NCBI RefSeq assembly: GCF_014839805.1
Contig: NC_051135.1
Coordinates: forward strand, 10,853,291 to 10,917,290
Source of the DNA: Manduca sexta
Lineage: Eukaryota > Arthropoda > Insecta > Lepidoptera > Sphingidae
Direction: 5' to 3'
DNA: 64,000 nucleotides
In this document: piece by piece, positions 14,101-26,100 of the stretch
How the letters are laid out: every line of letters starts with the position of its first letter
Position numbering within the stretch: position 1 is the stretch's first letter
Made by a program: the position numbers and the translations under genes
Notes under the pieces: model-generated
The model's database searches: none
Seen by the model: only the letters and a program-made list of their open reading frames with translations
What the model was told of the DNA's origin: nothing

Positions 14101-17100
14101 CTGTACTTCAATTAGATCGCCCGTAATTGTAAAAAACCTTACTGGTGGTGCTACCGCAATGACTATTTCTGCCGCCAAGCAGCAGTGTGTAGTTACTGTT
14201 ATGTTTCGGTTTGAAGCACATTGTAGTTAGTGTAACTACTGGACATAATAAGATTTACATCTCACGTCTCAGGATGGCGAGCGCAGTGGAATACCAAACA
14301 ATACTTTGTAATTAAAGGTGTTGGATGGTGTTTTTATTGTTTATGGGCGGTCGTTTCGCTTACCATCAGCCGAACGGCAAGCTAGTCTCGTCATTCAAAG
14401 TAAAAAAAAAGACATACTTGCCACCGTAGACGAACTAAAACCGCCTTTAAACCTTAACAAAATATACTAAGATATAACACTATATATGATCTATTTCCAA
14501 CTTCATACCTGTTACATGAACTATAATCCACGATTAGTATCCATTGCTAGTTGTGTTCCATAAATCGTATCAGCCCGAGCACGTAGCGCCTTACAATAGC
14601 TAATACTACAATACTAATTTCAAATGTGAGCGAGTACAGCCTCAGTAGGTACAGATTCGGTCCTAGATTAATCTTGGCATGCATTCAAAAAGTAGGTTAT
14701 ATCATTTACGTACGTATAGGGCACGATAATAATCTTAACATTATTACAGATCATATTAAAACTCATATTTGAACTGCAGCCATCTAGTTTTGAAGGCTTT
14801 TCTCAAGTTCAAAATCAAAGCAATGGAAATATGGAAATAAAATTTTAAAAAAACATTATTAGTAATGATGTCAAGAATTACTATTGTTTATTTTAAGTTT
14901 TTTCAAATACCGAAATCCTTGCGAAATTTGGATTCTCATTGATGTTTATAATTAAATACTTATTATTTTAATGTTTCCTGTATAAATTTTAGCAATTTTC
15001 TTATATGCAACTAAACTTAAATCTAAATAAGATCTATGAAAGGTTTGAAACATGCAACACAAGTGCATATAGACGTAGCTATATGGGTATTCCCAAAGCG
15101 AGAACACAATTGCAGTTCAATGAGCTGTTAAGCTAATACGTCTGGTTAATTTACAAACAACTGTTTTAAGTTCAGCACTAACAGATGATTAGGGGTGTAC
15201 GATACTAGTAAATGAATATTCGTCTATATTTCTTCTCGAATATTCTATAAGATTATTCTTTAGCGAACCTATCAAAATGGTTTCTTTCTGATCTTAATGC
15301 ATAAGAACTTTGAGTAAAAATGTTGATTAATGATGTTATAGCCGTTATGAATAAACAAGCCTCTATATTCAATAACTTTTACAAGATCTTTTGAATAAAC
15401 ATGCTATACTATCGATTAAGGAAATTGCTTACTCATGATACTTACTCACGGATCATCAATAGCTATAGCTAAGAGTTTAGTTGAACAGTTTGTTAAGACG
15501 AAAGTTGAAGGTTTGATGCCATCATAGGAAAACACCTCTGGTTTTGAAGGCTACAGTCTTCAGGTTATGTAATATTATATCATACAGATCTGATATCTAT
15601 TACAATAATTTGCGTGTCTAAACCAATTTTGATACTATGGTTATTTATCTCAATATCCCTTGCTGGGTACTAAATATTACGTTTCTCTTGTGGTGATGTA
15701 TTTTTTTTAATTCTATAAATTTCTGTGTATATGTAAGGTATGAGAAGTTTATCAACTTTTATAATAGTATGATTGCTTTTATTATTCAAAACAAAAAACT
15801 TTACAATTATATGCGTTCCTGACCTTTTCGTATTCCTACGTATATACATAGCATCACGCCTTTTTCCGTTTACAGGGGTGAGCAGATGGATAACATCCAC
15901 ATTTCGCCAGCTATGTTAAGTTCGATATAATAGAGGGCCACTCGATTGTCATTCACTAAACACAACTCCAGGCTCTGCTCTGATACTGGGCATAAAAACT
16001 ATCAACCGAGGCTTTATATATATTATGATATAGGGCATAAACGAGCATACTGTTCATCTGATTGACCTTATATATTTGATGAATGATATTTATGAAAAGA
16101 TTTTTTATACTGTAGATATCTTTAGCACTGAAAGCACATTCTCTCCCCAGAAACCAACTGTCTACTGACGGCGTGACGATCTCAGCACCATCTGAAGCCG
16201 GCCGCTGGTCTCTCTGGGCGCTGTCTCTTTCGAATCGTGGTCTCCGATTTTCAGCACCTCGGACGATTAACGTCTTCAGGCCAATCCAGCTAGACTTTTC
16301 TCTGCCTCCTGCTTTGAAAGTCGGGGAGACAGTGGAAGTCGATGTCAAGATTACAAACAACATCAATAATTGCATGGATGTGAGTAATTTTTTCTTATTA
16401 AATACACACACACCCACACACACATCATGCATTTATCCCCGAAGGGGTATGCAGATGTACAGACAGGGCACCCACTTTTCGCTAAGTGTGTTCCATCACA
16501 TTATGTAATAGAGAGCGAGCCATATCCACACAAATAAACATTAATTAATAAGTAGCCTCGTAATATTCTATTATAAAGTGTACATTATAGGAATAAAAAA
16601 TTCGTCGTAGAAATCATTACAGGATCACATGAATATAAATTTCATTCCTATTTAAAATTAGTAATTATATTAGAAAATGATGTATTTCGCTAGCTTTTTA
16701 GTCCCAGAATTAACGCTACTCTTATAATTTTGTTGTCTGTATAAATCAATATTTAGTAAGAATAAAATTCCTTTCATTGACGAACTTTTACTGAATTACT
16801 TCTCTATTACAGACCTACACGTTTAATATTCCTTTGTCACAATAAAAATAGAAAAGGACTGAATCCACCATTCTCATTTCACATTATTCATAAAGCATAT
16901 CCATGCTCGGTTAAACTTATTGTTGATTTAGAAATACGTCTCCGAATGAAATATGCCGAGCCTATCATTTGTTGGGGGACAAATGGATCGTAAATGTGCA
17001 GCCAGGCGGAATCACATGGAACTGCGGACTAATCTACTGACATATTGTTCGGGTTATCCAAAATTTGAGATATGTTTGAGCAGAAGGTAGATGTTTTAAA

Positions 17101-20100
17101 GTTTTGATTTATTTTCCAGTAGTTACTTGTGTAGTGTAATATTTAATTTTAGGCCCTTCTACGCGTTAACTTCTAAAATATTATTTTTTCTTTATCTAAA
17201 ATAAAGTAAATCCTTTCAAGTTTTTTTTAGTGAAGAAAAAACGATTGTTGCTAAGGAGATGAAAGCTTAAAAACGACTAGAAATTACGAGTCTGTTCAGC
17301 TTCTTTTGCGGCTGATTATACATAAAACCTTATTAGTCAGTTCACAATCATTATGGTGTTTTCATTTAGAGAAGTTACAATTAAGGAATTTACTACGTAT
17401 TACGAAACTCCGTAAAAATAAATTTACTAAATAAGATACAGGTATATCATTAAAAATGTGTATATATTTATTATAGATTTATTGTAATTGATATTTAAAT
17501 ACAACAGCATTTATATACTGCCTTCTTTTATCGTGTAGTAAGTATTCATCGAATCTCTACCAGAGGTTTCTTAGGAGAAATATTATTTCTTCCATTTGAA
17601 GTAACTTAAAACTGTTTAATTGATTCCTAGAATAGGACCAACTCGCTTCTTGTTTTTGCTATTGTTCAAGAAAAGATAACTTTGAACGTGTATTCAATAT
17701 TATGGATTTTATTTCCATTAGGTTTGCCAATTATTAGGTATCTGTATTTATAAATCTATACAAATACATTTTTTTTTATTTCTTCGCTTATCATGTAACG
17801 TAAATAAAGTTATTCTGATACAGCTATTGTAAGTAAATCTCAAAACAAGCAAAGGTAAATTGAACTCCATTAATATTGAAATCAGATTTTAAATTAAATT
17901 GTATTATAGAATGTGAGGTTAGTCAAGCGACCTATTTAAGGACAGTATTCAGTGATCGAGTCTTGTCACAAATATATTATATAAGTTACCTAACATGACC
18001 TTATTTTATTGCGAGAATATTAACACCCGGGTATTTTTGTCCGTTCTAAGCCTGGTTTGAAGTAAACAGATTATACTTAAGGGTTATATTCAAGCATAAA
18101 GGCCAGTAAGATAGGTCAAACTAGTAGCTGGCAGAAGAGTCGCCTAACCTAGGGAGACGTCTTCATTTTTTTTGAGGTTTACTTTGTAATTTTTTTTGCG
18201 TATATTTTTACTGGTTACATGCAAAAAGAAGCTGCAGTATGATTAAATAGATCCTTTCATTAGAAATATACATGGTCATTTTGTCATCCCGTTACTAAAT
18301 GAAACCACATACTTATCTACTTGGCAATAACACTTTACAATAAATTTCTTGAGCCATAGGTATAAAATAAAAAGTGTATGTTTCGAACGAATAAATATTA
18401 ACAAAAAGTATTTTTAATTTTACGCGCCCTAAAGCCACTACTACTACTCTAAGTGAATTCGTCGCAGTGGCAAGATCATTCTTTCAATCAGAAATACACC
18501 CACGGACACGCTATATTCGCATTAAACTACAAAATGATAAAAAAATCTGAAAACTAAAATTTGAATAATTTTTGGTACAATGTCAGCAAAGGTGAAGACG
18601 AGTATGTGGTTTTATTTAGGAACGCAATGTCAAAATGACCCTGTATATACTATCAGTAACTCATAGGAGGTATAAATCCATTACACGTTTCCTAAACCAA
18701 GATTGTCGCTAAGGTAAACATGTGAAAATTGACCGCGCCCAGAACACACTTTTTCCTCTACCCTCCGTGTAATTATTGACACATAGTCGACAAACATGAC
18801 CTCCGGTATCTGAAACCTGAATCCTCTTTCCAATACCATCACAAACATGCATATTTGTTTAGGATCCAACCTTTAACAAATATTTTGGTTATCTGTTTGA
18901 TTTTGTTCTTAAATTAATTCGTCTGGTTTATGTGTGGGTTATGTTTTTATCTTGTTCGGATAACACAAAATAATACGTAGCAGTAGTCGCATCTTTACAC
19001 ACATATCGCTTTTATCCTCAGGTAGGCAGAGGTGCAACCATGGCATCCAATTTTCGCCTGTGTACCGTCCCATGGTAAGATAGGAGGGCGAGTATAACGC
19101 CATAGCGGGCACAAATTCATGACTTCGGGCTGGTATTAAGTAGAAATACCTTCAACATCGCTGTTATCGTCTTATTTTAACATATATATATTTCAATTTA
19201 AAGTGCAATATAACATTTACGACACATATGATTATGATCATTACTATAGGCTATGACTATTCATATATCATCATCATCAGCCACAGGATGTCTACTGCTG
19301 AACATGGGCTTCCCCAATGATTTCCAAATCGATCTATTGGAAGCGGCCCGCATCCAACGACTTTTATTAGGTCTTATCGACATCAACATAGCAAAAAGTG
19401 CTGATTTTAAATATGTAGGAAACTTGTGTCGTGAAAAAAATTCGCTTAAGTCAATTAGCCTTTCAGCCGTCGATTTATTTATACGCATAATTGCCGAAGC
19501 ATCAAAATGTAGCAAAATTTGTAAACAAATTAAAATGTAATACGCAACCGAGATAAATATCTGTTTACTTTGTGTGTAGTGGAAATATGAAAATTAATTT
19601 TGGAATGAGTTGTACAGCCAGGTAAGCTTTACATCCACCTTTCAGAGTGGCTGGCTTCTGAATTAATTCAATTTTAATACATATGGGTACGAAATGCACG
19701 GATGACGAACATTTACTTTTGTCAGACTTTATTGTTGTATAAAGCTATCTATATTTAGGCCATACCAGACTGATTGATGTTAGTATTTCAATCTAAGGAC
19801 ATGCCGGGTCTATTTTTGTTAGCATTTCAAATCAAGCGGCGATAACCTAGTTGGGTGTGGAACGGACTGCCAAGACGAATGTCGGCAGGTTCAAAACCCA
19901 AGGGCACACACCTCTGACTTCTAAAATCATGTGTGTATTCTTTGTGAATTTATCGTTTGCTTTAACGGTGAAGGAAAACATCGTGAGGAAACCTGCACAT
20001 CTGAGAAGTTCTCTATAGGAATTTCAAAGGTGTGTGAAGTCTACCAATCCGCACTAGGCCAGCGTGGTGGACTGAGGCCTAATCCCTCTCAGAAGTAGAG

Positions 20101-23100
20101 GAGGCCCATGCTCAGCAGTGGGCAAGTATATAATACAGGGCTGATATTATTATTATTATTATTTCAATTCAAATACTAACAAAGCTATTTAGTAAAAAAT
20201 AGGCGATGTGTATAAATTTGACATTAAAACACAAAGGAACTGTAACGAACTCTTTTATATATTTCATCTATATATCTGACATACAGCGCGTACAATAAAT
20301 TTGAAACAGTCGTAGACAGAGGAAGCAGTACTTTTCGATCTTTATTCGACATCAAATTTCCACTAACCCGTATAAAATTGCCACATAAATTCCGAATCGC
20401 TCGTCGAACGTAACGGCAATGTGTCGCGCGAAACGCGTTGACGTGCAACCACCGCTCACTGATACGAGTTTGAAACGCTCAAACTGGGATAGATTGCCTA
20501 ATCGCCCCATTTGCCGGGATTCGCGCCCGGGATCCCGGAATCATCCCGGGAATCCTTAATCGGGATTCGATGAGCGGCGTCGATCGCAAACAAATAGTGA
20601 ACACACGTGCTCGCATCGCGAGTTCGTAGATTCTGAGTGGGGTTTTATTGAGTGCGCGATGCTTTTTATGGTTTGATTACCCTAGAATATATTTGCGAGT
20701 TTATTTAATCATTTGGAAAACTTAGCGACGTATGGAAAGCATTGGACCGTGACGGATGGTTCTAGAACGTTTATTATTAAGGGAAATGCGTATGTAAAGG
20801 GCCGTTTTATGTTACATGGTTCCTTGCTATGCACAGATTACATAATTCTTTTTTTAAAATGCTTTAAATTCTGTAACGTTGTACATAAATATGTTAATGA
20901 TTAAATAGTTGGTCGTTCCCATGTGTTAGTATGTGCGTAAATGTCAGATTGCCTATATCAGTTTAGCAGTGCGAGCTAGCATTTTGTCCAGATTTGAAAA
21001 GCGTTGTAGCAAATTCAATCACTGGACATTATGAGAATTAAGTCTCATATAATAAACTATTAAATAAAATGCACTATAATGATGACACGCGGCAATCCGT
21101 TTTACAATCAATTATCAGATGATCTGATGCCGAAGCAAAAACAGCGCCAAACTTTAATCATCTTACTAAACTCCTTTAGAATTTCACATACAATATATCA
21201 AGATAAAATATTGCCCTTCACTCCTTGTAGCTTCAAAAAACATTATTATGAGACATCAATGAAGAAGATGGGGTAAGGCTTTTATCTAAATTGAAATATC
21301 GAGGGTGAACACAACAGACACCTTTCACGTGGCTCCTGGGCCAAGGTCTGTTCGGGATAATTGAGCGCTTGCCCCTGAGACGGGCCCTATTGGACCAAAT
21401 ATCTGCCGAATCAACATTACCAATAGCCTCAAGAGAACTAGTGTGGCCACACGATTTGAGATTGATTTTAATTGTATTATATTTCGTTATTGTGGAATTT
21501 ATTGAATAGTAATTTGCTTCGATAACGTCCATAGTCTAGACTTTATCTGGATAAGTTGTGCTTAGAAATACACGCCTAAACCCGAAAAGATGACGCAAAA
21601 ACCGCTGAAAAAAATCGGCCTACGCAAAGATGTATTATTACATTAATAAATTTCATTATTTGAAGGTTTTGGATTTATGGCTGTACACAACTACCAAAAG
21701 CAACATCAAAACTGTTACTTTGAAATTGTCATTATACCAAGAATATTATTAAATTTTAATAATACTATAAAATGGAAACCTCTCTCGATCCGCTATATAA
21801 AAGAATCAATAATGAAGATGTTCCATGTTTCATAAACATCACATTTTCGAATCCCTCGTAAACTCAAAACCATTGTCACCCTATTAATAAAGCGTGCCCT
21901 CTATTGACTTTGTGTCCCCAGCCCGGATCCCCGGGGTGGCACCTGACAAAATTCCATTACGACAACACTTGTAACTAATTATTATGACTTATTCGCATTA
22001 TATTATGGAACCAACATGGTTTGCAGAAAATATTAAGGAAAATTTTATGTTACTGACATCGAATGAGAAAACTGAACTTTGGATTTTTGTTAATGAAAAA
22101 CGATGATGATGTTATCATATTTTTTTTTTTTGTAAATGTTATCCTACCTCCAAAAATATATACCTAATGGGTACACATACTAAGAATGTCATTCGTCCAC
22201 GTCTTCCAGCTTTGAGGAAAAGTTAAAAGTTTTGGATTTATGGCCGTACACAACTACCAAAAGCAACATCAAAACTGTTACTTTCTTTTGATTTTTACCA
22301 TCTTTGTCTTTTATGCAGGTAACTGCCCTTCTAGCACTTAGTGCTGGAGCGGCATTCGCAAGCACCGGAGCGCTGTATGTAACAGAACGATTAAGACTCG
22401 GACCTAGAGGTGGAACGCAGCTGGTTGTGAGAGTAGCAGTCAATACTCCTGGAAGGAAAAATATCACTGGTATGCTTTAAAGATCACTTTATCTCTATAT
22501 ATAAAAGTGGATCTCTATTTCCCTTGGTCATCGCATCACGCGTCAACGGATGGAACAATTTTGCTAATTCTTTCTTTGTTGTATTAATTATTATCAGAAG
22601 AAGGTTCTTATGAAAGAAAACATTAAGGAAGTAGAGCGAAACATTATAAAATTTAAGAAGAAATTAAAGAAATCTTAAGAGATTCATTTTACATAACTCA
22701 TTTGTTTGACATAACTATCAGAGCTTGATAATAATAATATCAGCCCTGTATTATATACTTGCCCACTGCTGAGCACGGGCCTCCTCTACTACTGAGAGGG
22801 ATTAGGCCTTAGTCTACCACGCTGGCCTAGTGCGGATTGGTAGAGTTCACACACCTTCGAAATTCCCATAGAGAACTTCTCAGATGTGCAGGTTTCCTCA
22901 CGATATTTTCCTTCACCATTAAAGCGAACGATAAATTCACAAAGAATACACACATGATTTTAGAAAAGTCAGATGTGTGTGCCCTTGGGATCTGAACCTG
23001 CGGACATTCGTCTTGGCAGTCCGTTCCACACCCAACTAGGCTATCGCCGCTTTTTGAGCTTGATAAAATGCTCAGAAAAAGCTTGCATCATAAATCATTA

Positions 23101-26100
23101 CAATGATAAACACTATGTTTTTGAATAATATGTTTTTTTTTTTAATAATTATACCAATTCGAAATCAATATTCATAGTTAAGACAGGGTCAGAGAGACAG
23201 GGCAACGTCTGTTGGGTCAAGTAGTTAATAAAATATTGAAAGACAAATGTTTAAAGTAACATAAATGCCTTTAAGTGACGATGGGTCCATATAAGCAGAT
23301 TCCTGTCGGCTTCCCGTTATGTAGACTTTATGTAAATTCCAATTATCATCAGAACTATTTGCAGACCACATTTATGAATTGTACCTATACCTATGTTGTG
23401 TCGACTTCCCTTCTGTAAAATTTCTCCTTTTGCTATTGTTAAACATACATTAAAAATAAATATGTTCTTGTCTATCTGATCTGAAGCAATAAATCTAGAA
23501 TTTTGTGCTGCGACATCATTCATATATGTTCGTGACATTGAGGGTTTGTTTCTTCCGATTAATAATATCATTTCCATTTGTCATTTGCCACAAATTTTAA
23601 TTACTACCAAGTGAAATCTGTCTTTAGGAATTATTCGAATCCTCCATCTAAGTAATCTGTCGAGGCAAAATATTTTAATGAAGTTGGCAAGCCGAATTCT
23701 TAACCTCGAATTCTGATCTTACATAATTGTGAAATTAAAGTCAACCGAAACTCCGGGCGTTAACAAGTGAGATTATCCCGGGAGTTGTTTTCGACTTAAA
23801 AACTGAGAATCGAGAATTAATTCCAAATATTCTTTGAAGTTTCGAGCCTTTGGACCTCTCTCCGGGTCGGCGATTCATTATTCATGGCTATGAAGATATT
23901 CCCTTAATCTGATATGGTTCAGGTGACAAAGATAGAGTTATTTCGTTACTACAGGGTTAAAAGGGTCTCAAGCTACGTACTAAATTATTTATGAATTAAA
24001 ATCTACTTTATATAAAATACTAGGTATTGCTAGCCGCGTGAAAAGCATTCCAAAAGTCTTTAAAACAAATGTACGATGCCAGCGCCTATTAAAAAAATAA
24101 ATATCCCTTAGATATTATATACCGGGATAAATATAGCCTAGCGTATATATGCCTGTGCTATATATAGCCTGTGAGTTAATCCAGGACAAGGTCCTATGCC
24201 AAATTTAATCCAAATCTGTTATTTCTGAGTTTACTTCTTAGAAACATCCAAATATCCAAACTTTTTCGTAAACTTACGCATTTATATGATATAGTAGCAT
24301 ATATAGTAAGATATGAAGATTGATGAGTAAATTTTCTGTGGTACAATAGCAAATTGCCTAATTTTGAAACGAAATGCCATACAAACCGCACGCTGCAAAA
24401 CAAATGTTTGTGGAATTTTGTGGTGGTAGGATATATTTTATATCCGCCGGCATAGCGGCCACTGTACACTAGGTGTTAAACCCACCATAGTGGCCAACGT
24501 AAGGGTGTCGTGTTCCGGGATCAGCCAAGTATATTTAGTTGCAACAGGCCAACATAGTTATGTCGACTGCCGAGGGGTTAAAGTATCTCGTCAATCGACA
24601 TTCTATTGGATCCCACTTCACTCACCATCAGGTGCAGTGTACGTTTAAACAAAAAGAATTCGTTCGTATATGATTTGTTTTATGGAAACTATGTAGTGTT
24701 CGTGCAAAAGACAATATATACAAATATAGAAGTTACTGCGAGGGCAGGGCTATATACGTAACTGTGTTTATTTGTTGTAGCCTTCTCGAAGTCTATAGCT
24801 ACGTACCCTTTAGCTTTATTTATTTAATCTTTTACGTGATCCTTCATAAATTTATACAGAACATTTGTATCACTGTTTACGTAGATTTTCATCTCGTTGG
24901 TTTTGTTTACCCTGTAAACAATCTTCACAGATTCACTCAGCCTTTTCTGAGAAATTTTCTGTTTCCGTAACATTAATATTTTGAGTATCCATTTACATTT
25001 AATAAGTAGAAGATTTTGTTTGATCTAACGATAAATAAATTATATAGAATTTGATTTGGGTTGCTGATATTTAATATATTGATGTCTCTAGATAATAATG
25101 GTATATGTATAAATCGTAAGGTCATGGAGTTTGATGGAAAACATTAGCGTCGAAATAGATGCATCATGCTTAAATCTAAATATGAAGATGGCGATCTGAT
25201 TTTATAGTCTCTTTTTTATCTGCTATTATTACTCGACATTGGCAAAATCACCGATAAAAAAAATGCAGCCATAATATAAAAGTAGAAGAAGAAGAAGATG
25301 CATTATAAGATTCTTTCGTCTACATTTCTTCGATGAAGAAATGCAAATAGTGGTTGCACAACTCAGGTCTGATTTTGACAATTCCTCACAACTAAATCAG
25401 ATTTTAAAAACTCATATCAATGAAGAGTATACGCCAAATAGATTCCCCTTTTTACGTTTTGTACAAAAACAAACCTGATGTTTTAGGTTTCAAAAACTTT
25501 ATGCAAACAAAGCCGTATATTTTATAAAATAAATTGACCAGTGCGCTGGAAGCGGCGTATTCAAATGATGTGATTAGTACAACACACCCATTGTCTGGTC
25601 TATTCCTCATCGCAATCTCAATTAACATTTAGATTAAACCTCAATTCCGCCGGTGGTGTATATGGGAAACTGCAAATTACACTGATCCCGTGTAGATATC
25701 TATCTAAGCAAATTTTGGTAATATGTTTTCAGGGGTTTGCATTGCATTTTGGGAATGGAATGGCGTAAAATGAAATGAGAATAAACGTCTGTGGCTTTTA
25801 TTTGTGTCCTTTTATGTCTCTGTCGTGGTTTTATAGATATCGATCTTGTTTGACTATATAGGATGTTGGTTTACAAGTACTTTCTTTTCAACTTCATGGT
25901 TATCCTGTAATTTAATAATCTGTATGCAATAATTCCACTCAACACTTTTATATGGGAATATCTTATCTATACCTCAATCTGATTTTATATATGAAGCTTA
26001 AGAGTTTGTTTATTTAAAGGTGTTAATCTCAGAGACTACTGGTTCGAAATGAAAAAGTATTTTTGTGTTGAATAGCATTTATCAATGAAGGCTATAGGCT

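Larger units (their letters stand above)
8156..16150 (+). other. 8.0-kb intron of the macroglobulin gene
   Basis: The phase-2 donor at 8156 and the acceptor CATTCTCTCCCCAG at 16150 define it. It holds a perfect 40-bp hairpin (8396-8479), a LINE 3' end (11500-11935), a retroelement tail (12140-12385), a SINE-C copy (12867-13096) and a family-D repeat (14123-14413). A somewhat GC-richer patch at 10260-10350 shows no recognisable content. Confidence 0.6.
16380..22318 (+). other. 5.9-kb intron of the macroglobulin gene
   Basis: GTGAGT donor and TTTTATGCAG acceptor. Contains a (CA)n run and SINE-C 3' piece (16398-16530), a degenerate SINE-C (18992-19150), a LINE end (19264-19395, minus), a complete SINE-B (19836-20160), a CpG-rich island (20400-20660) and a duplicated 56-bp segment (21665-21721 and 22229-22284). 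Confidence 0.6.

Noticed and set aside
15956..16432. 158-codon minus-strand frame
   Set aside because: It is the antisense of the well-supported MG7 exon (16151-16379) plus AT-rich intron; no family similarity.
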